In this document: positions 37,376-49,030 of the stretch, one piece after another | How positions within the stretch are numbered: position 1 is the first letter of the stretch | Layout of the letters: each line of letters starts with the position of its first letter | Source: Bretschneidera sinensis | Lineage: Eukaryota; Streptophyta; Magnoliopsida; Brassicales; Akaniaceae | Assembly: GCA_023935145.1 (NCBI GenBank) | Contig: CM043700.1 | Location: 38,482,620-38,546,619, forward strand | Length of the DNA stretch: 64,000 bases | Reading direction: 5' to 3' | The notes under the pieces: model-generated | What the model saw: the letters and a program-made list of their open reading frames with translations, nothing else | What the model was told of the DNA's origin: nothing | Database searches by the model: none | Program-made: the position numbers and the translations under genes

Positions 37376-38780
37376 TCCACAATATCAATTTCCATCTCAC
37401 TAGAACTTTGACTCCTTGAAATTAATTTACTACTTGAGGATGAAGAATTAGAAAGCAAGCTATAATTAAACAATTGGACCAAAGTATTTTTCACATTTTT
37501 ACACATCCCAATGGCAACATTAAGTTAATAAATTTGGCTAAAAAAAAACTTCACGTAAGTTAGTTTATATCTAGAATCAAGAACAACTGCCATAAACAAC
37601 ATCATATTCATTTTCTCAACATCCCCCCAATACTTGTTAAATTTCGCTTTCATCTTCAAAGCCATCATACTCATGTGTGGGTCTTCACTTCTTGACCACT
37701 CAATCAACAGATATTCAATACCAACAATTTGGGTAAAGAATGAAATAGAAGTAACATATAAAGTACCAGAAAAATGCAGAGCAGCATCATAGAAAGTTTT
37801 CAAGAATTTAACCATTGCATGAGCATTTTCCAATCATTCTCATCGGGAACTCCACTTTTATCCTTGAAATAATGTAAAAAATATGATTATTGTTGTTCTT
37901 CCAACCGTTCAGAAGACTTTCGAAATTTAAGTGAAGCTTCTAGCATCATATAAGTGAAGTTCCACCTAGTTGGAACATCTAGGCATACAAGATACTTGGT
38001 TGATATTTTCTCTTCCTCCGCACATTTTTTTAAAATTTTCCAACCTCACCAGATAAGCCCTCACATACTTCACCGCATCATGAATCCGACCGATGGAGTC
38101 CTCACAATATTCCAAACCATCACTCACAACAAGGTTTAAAATATGAGCACAACATCTCATATGGAGAAATTCACTATTTAAGACACTTCCATTCCAATGA
38201 TTAATTCCTTTCGTCATATACTTTAAATATTTATTATTGGAAGTTGCATTATCAACCATGATTATGAAAACTTTCTTAATACCCCATTCTAGCAAACATA
38301 ACTCAAACAATTTCCCAATTGATTCTCCTTTATGACTAGAAATCGGACAAAAATTTAAAATTCTTTTATGTAATTTCCAATTGCTATCAATAAAATGCAT
38401 GGTGAGACACATATAATTAATGTTTTGCACAGAAGTCCATGTGTCCGTTGTTAGGCAAACTCTTTGAGATTCTTTACGCAAAAGATTCTTTATATTTTTT
38501 TTCTCAGCATAATAAAGTGCCATGCAATCTCTAGCTATCGTAAATCTTGAAGGAATTTTAAATTTCGGTTGCAATGAGGCAACAAAATCCTTAAAACCTT
38601 CATGTTCTATAAACTTAAAAGGTAATTCATCAACAATGACCATTCTAGCAAGCAGGGTTCTAGATACTTCATGATCAAAAAATTTTGCCACACCCGAAAT
38701 ATTCAAAGTAGTAGTACCATCTTCTGCCACAGTTTGATAATTTGACAAAGTCTTTTGTTTCTTGCACTTAATATTATAAG

Positions 38781-40030
38781 TGTTGACCCTCGCCCGTATT
38801 TTAATGATGGCAAAACACAACTGTTATTTAACTAACATGTTTAAACTAAGTTGTATTAAGGATCAAACACATTCAACCAAGGAACAAAGTGCAAAAACTC
38901 GAACCAAATCAAGTATCAAGTGAAGACTGAAGATCTAGTATAGGTCTTAAGGTTTAGAACCAATGTAAGTCTCACTCATACATTGTATTAGCTTGTTCAA
39001 TGGCTCAAACACAAATGGTTTTTCTAAAACCATTAATTTTAAAATGTTTTTAATGAAAAACAGAAGAAAAACTGGGTTGGAAGACAACCCAGTCAACTGG
39101 GTACATATACCAGTCGACTGGTATAAAGGTCAGAAGGAACCCAGTCGACTGGATCAAACAACCCAGTCGACTGGTACTTTGACCAGTAAGTATCCAGTCG
39201 ACTGGATGAATCAACCCAGTCGACTGGTAAAATGGACAGAAAGTCCCCAGTCGACTGGATGATATATACCAGTCGACTGGATACCCAGAAGGTCTGAAAA
39301 CATGTATTTTTCAAGTGAACCCAGTCGACTGGTATCTCGACCCAGTCGACTGGTAGTTCAAAAATATGACCGTTGGACTCCAAATCTGAACGTTTTAAAG
39401 TAAATATTTTTCAAATTAAAGTCCAAAATGGCCATATTAATTGATTGCTATATAAACCTATTCAGCAAAGCATTGAAAAACAAGAAGCACATATTCAAAA
39501 AGAGTTGATCTCATATAATCAAGTTTTTATACTCTTGAAACACAAAAAGCTTTGAAATAATCTTATTGAGCCATTTCTTCAAGCTTTACTTTGAAAGAGA
39601 GACATTTCTGTTGTAATAAGCTTTCATTTGTTGTCTCTCTACCTTTTACTTTACACCATCTTTGTAAAGGGATTACTTCCGAGAGGAAGGGGAAACTTCC
39701 GAAAGGAAGGGGATTTTTCGGTTTAAGCAATTCCTGTAAATTGCTTGTGTACAGTTTGTGCAACACCCGGCTAAGTTGTGCGACTAAGTTTTCTTAGTGG
39801 ATTACTTCAAGGAGTTCCTTGAAGAGAGTGGACGTAGGGTCGGAACGAATCCGATATTGCCGAACCACTATAACTGTGTTTGCATCCTCTTTCCTTAAAC
39901 TCTTTATTTACAGCTTTCTACTTGTATTAATTATTTGTTGCTTATCAGTTTTTATAAACTTGTATAAATTCCACAAAAGTTTTTAAAAACCCAATTCACC
40001 CCCCCTCTTGGGTTGAAACCTCGAGCTACA
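38781..40030 (+). repeat. Solo LTR of the Sirevirus-like copia family
   Basis: 1250 bp, starts TGTTGACCCTCGCCCG and ends CCTCGAGCTACA, with ATAAG direct repeats at 38776-38780 and 40031-40035. It is the same sequence family as the two LTRs at 47768-49016 and 56880-58128 but in the opposite orientation. It holds ten CCAGTCGACTGG palindromes (39089-39353, the first as CCAGTCAACTGG) and a TATATAAA box at 39449-39456 downstream of them. It interrupts the hAT transposase just after the BED finger. Confidence 0.9.
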
Positions 40031-40207
40031 ATAAGGATACTTACTACACCTATTTAAATGTTTCCACATTGTAGTAGTACCATTATTACTATCACAAGCA
40101 TAAGTTTGCCTACAATAATTATATGTAGCCCTCTCATTTTCAATCAAAGTAAAATGTTCCCACACATCTGAAGTTCTTTTAGGAGGATTTTTGCTTGAGT
40201 CACTCAC

Positions 40208-42245
40208 TGTAACGACCCATCCCGGGTTGGCCACCCCTGAGACGGTGTTGTCACATTTTGAAAATCCCAGTGCGACACATATATGCAACAATTAAAATAA
40301 TACCAACTGTAATTATTACATCAATCCTCAACCCTCAGCCCTTAACAGGAGAGATACATCATTCAGATCTTCACTTAAACATTATATACAACATAACATG
40401 CATAAATATTTACAAATATTTTTTTTTCATTAGTCTGAGGATGTGGACCACCTGACTTCCAGATAATGAATCCGTCTGAATCTCAGCTCACCAACTATCT
40501 GTCCTGCCTGCTACTTGAAATCATTTAACATTGAGGGATGAGTTTCACAAGCTCAGTGAATTAAATTTACTAGAAGTATTCAATTTGTATAAATATTCTT
40601 TTAATATTCAATCATTTATATCTCATATAACTTGATAATAGCATTCTACTATCACTGCACTATCATAAGCCCCATTCTCTATCAATCTTTTTTTCTTATA
40701 TATTTATTCACCTTAAGACCATCAATTATATCTCATAATTACCTCATTATAAGGTTCACAACATTTAGTCTACTATTTAGATAGTTCTTATCATATCATA
40801 CTTCCATGTTTCTTTCTCACCATAACCGTCTCTCTGTGAGACTCATTCATCTATAAATAAACATAAAATAAAAAAAAACAACACTTCAGCATTTCAGTAA
40901 TAAAATCAGTATTTAAAACAGATGCAATACATGAATTATTATTAGGGAATGTCTTCCCACACATCGACATGTTTTTATCTTATATCAGTTGTCTTCCCGA
41001 TTCTTTTATTTTATTTAGACCGGCTGCCCTCCTGGTTCTCATATTTTTAACATATACCGGCTGTCACGGTTTTCATTTATTTCCAGCATATACCGGTTAT
41101 CATAGTTTTTCATTTAGATCGACTGCCCTCCCGGTTATTTTATTTCATGTATATGCATATGAATAATGACATGAAGTATGCATATTCACAATAATATAAA
41201 AACATACATGTATTCATACTTTCGAATTAGTTATCATACTTTTTCTCAAATTATTATTTGATCAATTTCACTAATTTCTTTTCCTCATATATCATATCAA
41301 CTCATCATCCATAGTTCGTCAAGAATTTCACTTATCACCTTTATTGTTAAATCGACTCATTATTCCAATAATATTATTTCTTATGTAATAATTCTCTACA
41401 CATCACTTATTCCTATCATACCTATTAACCAACTTTCATCTATCACAAAATCATAAGGTAATAATATATTCAAATACTATCATTATATATTTCATATTTA
41501 TTTTGATTACTTAAAGTAAATCTGACTCGCCACGTAGCACTTAGAGCTACTCGTGGATCACCTCCTTGCCTGTCTTACTCCTTTCAACAATTTCCCCTAG
41601 TTGCTGATCGTCAACACCTGACATAATATTTATATTAAAATTTTAATTTATTCTGCAATTTCTCCATAATTCACACCCTTTGAAAATTTTCACATTGAAT
41701 TTCGAGAAATTTCATGTATGCTAAATTTCAAAAATAAACTTCACGTTATTACCTTCTGTTTTTCTTAGAGCTTCCCGTGACTCTCTATAAAATTCTTCTG
41801 TAAACTCCTTCAAAATTTTATTCTTTCAACCTTTCTTTTGGTCCCCAAGTGTTTAGAAAAATAGAGTAGTTTGAATTACAAAAGGAAGAAAACCAATCAC
41901 GATTCGGTAAGTATAATTAAAATAAAGAACAAATTATATATATATATAAATTTGCCGCTGTTTTCCACCGTTTCACTTTTGTGCTGCTTAACATGCAGTC
42001 ATTTAAAAGTTTTGAGGCAACACCTAGAAGTCCAGGTGTTGCAAGCCCTTTTTTTCTTTCTTTTTCTTCTTCTTATCCTCCACGATTTTTTTTTTCTTTT
42101 TCCTTACATGCTGTCCACGCATCTTTTTTTTTTTTAAAGAATTATTTTATAAAAATTAGATCTTTTGTATATATGTATTATTTTAATTCTATGTCATATT
42201 TATTAAATTACTTATTACCATTTCTTTACGAATACAGATATTACA
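40208..42245. repeat. Solo LTR (2.04 kb), second copy of the TGTAACGACC family
   Basis: It starts TGTAACGACCCATCCCGGGT and ends CAGATATTACA, flanked by CTCAC at 40203-40207 and 42246-42250. It matches 31379-34026 in order (CCGGCTG hairpins, a GTAAATCTGACTCGCC segment, poly-T 3' end) but lacks the 88-bp array expansion. It splits the N-terminal part of the hAT transposase upstream of the BED finger. No internal region remains. Confidence 0.85.
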
Positions 42246-42315
42246 CTCACCTTTTTCTTTGAAGCTACATTTTTTTTTTTGAAGTTGAAGATGAATCCTT
42301 GGAGTTATCTGCCAT

Positions 42316-43689
42316 ACTTGACAGTTGACACTTGACACCTGTATCAAAAATAAACAACAGATATGAGATACTGATTTCACATGAGCTAGTGGTTTTCTTG
42401 TGCGCACATACACATGATTTCACTATATTACTGTCTTTGTACATCCAACATTTATACAACTATGTTATAAAATTACCATCATTTAAGGATGCTTGTGATC
42501 AGGTGAGTGATCAAGAATCAAGATAATGACAGGGCTTAATCGAAAATAGTAGTATCTGGTCAACATACTAAATGGTTTTTTGAGAATAATTGCTAAATCT
42601 GCCTCATTTTTCAGGTTATCATAAGGAACACTGTAACTTGAATATTGACTGAAATTGTTATGTTTATGTATTTCAGCTGAAAACAATATAAGAGCAAAGG
42701 GGGCAGAAAAGTCTAGGTAGTTTATCAGTTGTAGCAGAGGTACTTTCGTTTTAAAACTTTTGAAAAGAATCCTTAGGCAATTTGTAATTTTATAACTAAT
42801 AATTCCATATTATTCTGTCAGATTTTTGAGATAAGCCCATCCCTGTATGTAGTTGAATTAAGAAAATCATATGGTGATTCTATCGTTTAATAGAAAACCT
42901 TTGCAGCATTACCTAATGGTTTCTTATACTAGCAAATGACACTCTGCTAAAGATGTCTGTTCAATGCAAGAAGAGTTGTGCTATATTATTATGCCTAATC
43001 AATCTGCTAAGTTGTGTAACATTGTTGTAAGGGAAGATGATGAGTTCATTTCTAATAACTATTTTAAGGAGAGGACGAGAAAAAAAATGAAAGCTAGCTT
43101 GAAGAAAATTTTATAGTTTCAAAAAGATCGGTAAGGTTCAATAGAGAAGACCGGTGAGGCGCAACGTTGCCAAATGGAAGAACATATTCAAGGAGAATCG
43201 GCAGCTGTGAAGAAACAGAGGAGGCCTAGCAAACCGGACCAGAAGAAGACCGACGGTGTCACCAGCAGCAGTGCTTCCACCAACACCCAAACCACAAACA
43301 AGAAATCCCCAAACAGAGACAGAGTTCTTAAAAAAATACCATGATCCCAAAATTCTCAAATACTCAAAAAAAAAAACGAATGAATGAAAATGACAATGAG
43401 TGAAGCATTAAAGAACGGGAAGGAATACTACATACCTTGCTTTGTTGAAGTAGGGAGCTAAGCTTTGTAAATCAGCTGCACGAGAAAGAAAGAGATCGTG
43501 AATGTATGAGACTCTTAAATTTTGAATGAGAGAGCCTAGGGTTTCAAGTGAATTGTAACTTCTTTTTCCTAGAATACCCATCATTGTATTATCTAATTAC
43601 ATCAAGCTATAACCTGTTTGGACTTTGGAGTACTACTACTGTGCTACATATAATTTTACTCATTTTACTATAATTATTTAAACATAATT
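42316..43689 (-). other. 5' non-coding part of the hAT element
   Basis: About 1.4 kb between the transposase start codon (minus strand) and the right subterminal repeats. I see only short frames without family resemblance. By position it should hold the transposase promoter and leader, possibly with an intron. Confidence 0.45.
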
Positions 43690-43925
43690 TTATATTTAAT
43701 AAATACAAAAAATATATATAATATAATTATATATTTGACCGGGTTACCGGTTTGGGTAAAGTTGAAAATTTTGAACCCATGACCTAACCCAACCTATCGG
43801 GTACAAAAAAATTTCAACTTAACCCAACCCAACTTCTAAAAAAACTCAACCCAACCCAACCCATTGTATCGGTTTGGGTCGAGTCCACTAGTCAACGGGG
43901 TTCCATGCTCACCCCTAGTTATTAG

Positions 43926-45363
43926 TACAACAAGTGTTGTTGATTGACCTCATTTGGTACACTTTTCAAAATGTACTATAAACTCTACTTAAGTATATAA
44001 ATCAAATATTTAAATATGGTTATATATGTAATTCAATTGACTCCAATTCTCCATATATTTCTCCCATATTTTCTCTTTCATTATCCCACTCAGACTTAAC
44101 TTCTCCACTCTCTTTAGCCCTCTTATCTTCAACTTATGTTTTTTCTCTAACTATCCCACTCAAACTTAACTTCTTCGTTCTTCATATCTCTCATTATCTC
44201 TCTTATCACATAAAAGAACAAACCAATACATGCGTAACGTGTGTTAAGATGCTAGTATTAATAATATCACATAAAAAAGAGATCAATACATGCGTAACGT
44301 GTATTGAGATGCTAGTATATATAATTAGAATATAGCTTTGACTGAATCGCCTATTTTCATACACTTGACAACTAGGTTATCTACCCAAAGTCTAAACTAC
44401 ATAACTTTTTGATGTATTAATAATACAAATATAAATATTTCAGTGTCAAAAGTAAAAGCGGATTCGAACTAAGCAAATTTGACTCATAAAAAATAAAAAT
44501 ATTTGAGCCGAGAAAAGCATAAACTCAAAATAGTTCAATATTTTTCACCTACCAAAATATTTTAGCTTTAAGAAAACAAAAGCCGAAAGTTTTAACATAA
44601 ATTTTGAACTGTTTGAAAGCATAACAATATAACTAGCAGCATATTAAATCTTAGGCTGATCTGCCAATTGCATAGGTCCAAAAAAAAAGCCTTCAAGCAT
44701 TGACGTGATATTGCTAGAACAAAGCACACCAATCCACATGCCTATGAATGGTTCTCCTTCAGCCAAGATTCTATTTAGGTGATGTGAGATTCAGTTCTCT
44801 CAAGCTCTCACCTCACCTGTATAAGACCAAAAACATATCCTACATCGCTTATTTGATGCCATGTTTTGTATCATAACCCTATAAATTCAATCCCACATTG
44901 ATTGGAAAACATTGAAATCAGTTGAGCTTCATTATAAAACCTCTCCTAAGACTCTTGTTTGCATTTAGAACTAGTTGAGGTTTGTTGTATCAACAAAGCC
45001 TCTTTGTTCAAGTAAAATTAGAATTTTATGTTTTCTTGTTTCAACAAATTAAGAAATGTAAAATAATTTTTTAATTTATTAAAATTCATTACATATTTTA
45101 TGTTAGTAAAAAAGTTAAAATATTTGGTTTGGTATGAGGTAATTACATAATTTTAATGGGAGTAAATATGTAAACATTTATAAAATAATTTTGATTTTTA
45201 AAAATCAAGTGGGGACATCTACCCGTCCCCACTGTAAATTGGAGTCATGATTTTGTGATTTGGTTAATTTTGACTTTTTATCATATATTTATAAAGTATT
45301 GTCTTTTATTCAATGGAATTTAAAAAATTCAAGTCTAACACAGTGCCATGAGAGATACATGAC
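43926..45363. other. Intergenic between hAT and gypsy elements
   Basis: AT-rich. It contains a direct repeat of about 40 bp (CAATACATGCGTAACGTGT at about 44225 and 44284) and a segment with GTGATGTGAGATTCAGTTCTC near 44778 that resembles dispersed plant repeats. I see no gene. Confidence 0.45.
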
Positions 45364-45904
45364 TGATGTGGCCCACAAAACCCTCGTCCTATGAAACACC
45401 AACATGTGGACCTTGGCAAGGCTAATGGGGAGACGACGTGTGCCTAACCCACACGACACGGCTAAACACACGTGGAACGGCCAGGTCATAAGATCGCCAC
45501 ATCAAAGCATGGTTAGCAGACCTAACCCTTCTGCAACACGCGACCCTTGACACACGCCATCCACTGGTCACGCAATTAAGGCCTAACCTCTGAGAGCAGA
45601 GACAGTATAGGCAAGACCATACCTCCCCCATGTGGGCAATACCTACCCAGAAAACTATAAATAAACTGAGGTATGGAACTCATAATTCAGAGACACTTAT
45701 CTATTTGCACTTAAACCGCTTTAGAATTAACTCTTGGCCTCGGCCTCTTCTAAGCCCTTGTTCTAACTTAAGCATCGGAGCACCCTCGGAGGTCTCCCTC
45801 TCCCCTTCTTCCGAGGGTTTTAGTTCACCTATGTTACCCATGTAGAGCCAAGGCCACGTCAGCACCAAGGCCGCGCCATCAGTAGTGATTTTTCGGCATC
45901 AACA
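45364..45904 (+). repeat. 5' LTR of the gypsy element (approximate left edge)
   Basis: The right edge is well placed: CATCAACA followed by the primer-binding site. The left edge is put at TGATGTGGCCCAC, the first TG in a change from AT-rich flank to GC-richer DNA, but the partner LTR is not in the window to confirm it. A TATA box, CTATAAATA, lies at about 45655-45663. Confidence 0.6.
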
Positions 45905-45906
45905 AA

Positions 45907-45925
45907 TTGGCGCCATCCGTGGGAA
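45907..45925 (+). promoter_or_regulatory. Primer-binding site of the gypsy element
   Basis: TTGGCGCCATCCGTGGGAA follows the LTR by two bases. TGGCGCC is the usual start of primer-binding sites in Tat-type elements. Confidence 0.75.
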
Positions 45926-45982
45926 ACCACAATCTCTCACTATAGCAAAAACGAAGAAGTATAAAATAACTCATCTGTTACG

Positions 45983-47767
45983 ATGTCACCAAGAAACAAA
46001 ACGAGAAGAACCGATAAGGAAGACCCAACAACTTGCTCTGCTCCCGTCCAAGGCAACACCCGTAGCCAGCAATCTAGACCCAGATTCCCTGTAATTCCTG
46101 AGCATGCAACCCCCGGGTCGAGCAGACAGCCCCCCATCAGAGAGCAGCACCCTCATCTCTCCAGGACCAACTCTCCTGATTATGAGGAAGCGATCGTGCA
46201 TCCTCATATTGCCCGTGACTCAGGCCCAATTCCAAGAACTCTCCCGGATGATAGCCGAATTAGTAGCCCAAGTCTGAGGCTGAGGTCAGCAACCTTCCTT
46301 TTCCCCCCACTAAGCTCCCAAGCAAGTAAAGTCATCTGATAGAGATGATCCAACCTATAACCAACCCCCTACTGAGCCCTCACTGCGTTAAAATCAGTCC
46401 AAGGAGAGCTCATCCTTGAAGAGCAACTTCAACCTAGACAGACGGTTCGAAGAGATAGAAGAAAAAATAGACTTGGCTCTGAATCACAGAAGTCTCAATA
46501 TCTTGGATGAGCTTAGCATCCAAGAGCCCCCTTTCACAGAATATGTTCTCGAAACCCTGCTCCCCCTCAACTTCAGAATGCCACAGGTCAAAATGTATGA
46601 CGGCTCAGGGGATCCACTAGACTATTTACAGTACTACAAGATAACTATGATGCTACACCGACATTCCGACCCCATCATGTGTCGTGCCTTCCCCTTGACT
46701 CTCGAGAAGACTGTAGGTACTTGGTATTCGCGTCTAAGGCTAAGGAGCATTAGCAATTTCAGAGAACTCAGTTATGCTTTTGCTTTACACTTCCTCAGCA
46801 GCAAGGGAACAAAGAAGACCTCAAAAAGTATGTTCAACATTATCCAACATCGTGGAGAGAGGCTCCGAGCCTACATATCCAGATTAACACCGCTGCCTAG
46901 GAAATCCAAGACCTTGACCCAAATGTTCAGATGATGGCGTTTAAGAATGGGCTGAGGTCCGGGATCTTCAGCTCCAAGCTCACCCGGCACCCACCCAAGG
47001 ACACGAATGAGGTCTTGGCCCGAGCAGAGAAGTATATACTGGCAGAAGATGACCAGGCATTCAGAATAGAAAGAGAAGGAGAAACAGAGAAGAAGAGAAA
47101 GGACGTCGATCCATAAAAAGGGGCGGCCAAGAGATCTCACCAAGACAACAGGTACAAGCCCCACCTCTGGTTCGACGGTTTCACTTCTCTCAACGCATCC
47201 AGGACCAATGTCTTCATGCAGCTTCAAGACAAGTCAGTCCTCCAATGGCCGCCCAAGACGCCACGCCTTGGTGGGGATCAAAGATAATGGTGCCATTTCC
47301 ACAAAAAACTATGGCCACGATACCGAAGAATGCCATACCCTGATGGAACAGATTGAAGCCCTTATCAACCGAGGGTATTTAAAGGAGTTTACAAGGTCTT
47401 AGAGAAGAGAAGCACCCACCCAGCCAAGAAGAGACCCCGGAAGTCTCTATCTCCAGCACCTAAGAGGGACGAGACCCTCTGCAAGACTCTAGAGCAGAAC
47501 GCGAAGTTCCAGATCAAAAGAACCAAGAAGTGGCAACTACCACCTAGATCATCAGGACAATATTTTGAGGCTTCGCTGCCGGTGAGAGCTCGAGGCAAAG
47601 CAGTAAGGCGTACACCAGAACTATGGCCTCTGTCAACGGACCTCATAAGCAAAGAAAGTCGGAGCTAGTGATCTCTTTCAAGGAGGACAACTTAGAAGAT
47701 GTACAAACTCTTCATGATGATGCAGTAGTGGTCTCCCTTCTGGTGGGCAATCATGAAGTATGACGTG
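45983..47767 (+). pseudogene. Gypsy gag and start of protease, decayed
   Basis: 45983-46339 starts MSPRNKTRRTDKEDPTTCSA and is Pro/Ser/Arg-rich, the variable gag N-terminus. 46416-46934 and, after a frameshift, 46931-47116 hold the retrotransposon gag domain: PLNFRMPQVKMYDGSGDPLD, IMCRAFPLTLEKTVGTWYSR, then LTQMFR and MMAFKNGLRSGIFSSKLTRH in the next frame. Near 47300 is NYGHDTEECHTLMEQIEALI, the zinc-knuckle remnant. The protease begins near 47690 (HDDAVVVSLLVGNHEV) and is cut by the Sirevirus-like insertion. Confidence 0.85.
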
Positions 47768-49016
47768 TGTAGCTCGAGGTTTCAACCCAAGAGGGGGGGT
47801 GAATTGAGTTTTTAAAAACTTTTGCGGAATTTATACGAGTTTATAAAAACTGATAAGCAACAAATAATTAATACAAGTAATAAGCTGTAAATAAGGAGTT
47901 TAAGGAAAGAGGATGCAAACACAGTTATAGTGGTTCGGCAATATCGGATTCGTTACGACCCTACATCCACTCTCTTCAAGGAACTCCTTGAAGTAATCCA
48001 CTAAGAAAACTTAGTCGCACAACTTAGTCGGGTGTTGCACAAACCGTACACAAGCAATTTACAGGAATTGCTTAAACCGAAAAATCCCCTCCCTTTTGAA
48101 AGTTTCCCCTTCCTCTCGGAAGTAATCCCTTTACAAAGATGGTGTAAAGTAAAAGGTAGAGAGACAACAAATGAAAGCTTATTACAACAGAAATGTCTCT
48201 CTTGCAAAGTAAAGCTTGAAGAAATGGCTCAACAAGATTATTTCAAAGCTTTTTGTGTTTCAAGAGTATAAAAACTTGATTATATGAGATCAACTCTTTT
48301 TGAATATGTGTAGCTTCTTCTTGAATGCTTAACTGAATGGGTTTATATAGCAATCAATTAATATGGCCGTTTTGGACTTTAATTTGAAAAATATTTACTT
48401 TAAAACGTTCAGATTTGGAGTCCAACGGTCATATTTTTGAATTACCAGTCGACTGGGTCGAGATACCAGTCGACTGGGTTCACTTGAAAAATACTCGTTT
48501 TCAGACCTTCTGGGTATCCAGTCGACTGGTATATATCATCCAGTCGACTGGGGACTTTCTGTCCATTTTACCAGTCGACTGGGTTGATTCATCCAGTCGA
48601 CTGGAAACATACTGGTCAAAGTACCAGTCGACTGGTTTGTTTCATCCAGTCGACTGAGTACTTTCTGACCTTTATACCAGTCGACTGGTATATGTACCCA
48701 GTCGACTGGGTTGTTTTCCAACCCAGTTTTTCTTCTGTTTTTCATTAAAAACATTTAAAAATAATGGTTTTAGAAAAACCTTTTGTGTTTGAGCCATTGA
48801 ACAAGCTAATACAATGTATGAGTGAGACTTACATTAGTTCTAAACCTTAAGACCTATACTAGATCTTCAGTCTTCACTTGATACTTGATTTGGTTCGAGT
48901 TTTTGCACTTTGATCCTTGGTTGAATGTGTTTGATTCTTAATACAACTTAGTTTAAACATGTTAGTTAAATAACAGTTGTGTTTTACCATCATTAAAATA
49001 CGGGCGAGGGTCAACA
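47768..49016 (-). repeat. 3' LTR of the Sirevirus-like element
   Basis: It starts TGTAGCTCGAGGTTTCAACC and ends GAGGGTCAACA on the plus strand. Ten palindromes lie at 48445-48709. A TATA box reads CTATATAAAC on the minus strand at 48360-48351. The LTR is the same length as its partner. Confidence 0.93.
48445..48709. promoter_or_regulatory. Palindrome array CCAGTCGACTGG in the LTR U3
   Basis: Copies start at 48445, 48466, 48518, 48540, 48571, 48593, 48623, 48646, 48677 and 48698. The copy at 48646 ends GACTGA instead of GACTGG; the other nine are perfect. They form five pairs with 21-23 bp inside a pair and 30, 31, 31 or 52 bp between pairs. The array lies upstream of the LTR TATA box in the sense of transcription. 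Confidence 0.9.
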
Positions 49017-49030
49017 ATCTCCCCCTTTTT
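49017..49030 (-). promoter_or_regulatory. Polypurine tract of the Sirevirus-like element
   Basis: On the minus strand AAAAAGGGGGAGAT directly precedes the 3' LTR, the expected primer for plus-strand synthesis. Confidence 0.88.

Larger units (their letters stand above)
28453..42315 (-). pseudogene. hAT transposase, broken by insertions and small lesions
   Basis: Pieces in order on the minus strand: 42315-42246 (start MADNSKDSSSTSKKK), 40207-40031 (BED zinc finger), 38780-37381 (catalytic core) and 28804-28453 (C-terminal dimerisation part). Visible core features are TTDTWTS and MVDNATSNN with the acidic residues, RCCAHILNLVV, then DWWKINSSKYPILSQ and FESVFSTNGRVLD with the Glu of the hAT ESxFS motif. 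Lesions: a homopolymer-A frameshift near the N-terminus; the first BED cysteine replaced by Tyr (ATYNYCRQTYAC); a stop after FSQIY; a stop in SEVDM just before the dimerisation part; and at least one frameshift near 37900-37970. The solo LTRs and the copia element split the frame three times. The gene cannot make transposase. Confidence 0.88.
27643..43917 (-). mobile_element. hAT (Ac-like) DNA transposon, full length with nested insertions
   Basis: The ends are TAGAGGTGAGCATAGG at the left and CATGCTCACCCCTA at the right, imperfect inverted repeats. The flanking 8-bp direct repeats are identical: GTTATTAG at 27635-27642 and 43918-43925. An 8-bp duplication, short TIRs, subterminal AACTCAACTC / AACCCAACCC repeats and a BED/hAT transposase all say hAT superfamily. 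The span is 16.3 kb, but about 11.9 kb of that is later LTR-retrotransposon DNA. Subtracting those insertions leaves about 4.4 kb, the normal size for an Ac-like element. All four insertions (two of them at the same nesting level in the transposase gene's 5' half) have readable 5-bp duplications. Confidence 0.9.

Noticed and set aside
39563..39797. Conserved short frames inside the three Sirevirus-family LTRs (79 and 68 codons at 48001-48271 and 57113-57383)
   Set aside because: They are conserved only because the LTRs are recent copies. They are open on both strands and are absent as a family elsewhere in the window. They lie downstream of the TATA box and might be short leader ORFs, but nothing supports translation.
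43138..43359. 73-codon frame in the hAT 5' region
   Set aside because: No family match; it lies where the transposase leader is expected and has no partner exons that I can find.
48415..48760. Open frames on both strands with repeated PVDW, SRL and QSTG units (also at 39083-39383, 51083-51590 and 57527-57904)
   Set aside because: They are translations of the CCAGTCGACTGG palindrome, which lacks stops in several frames. They sit in LTR or non-coding parts of the element and have no protein-like sequence between the repeats.
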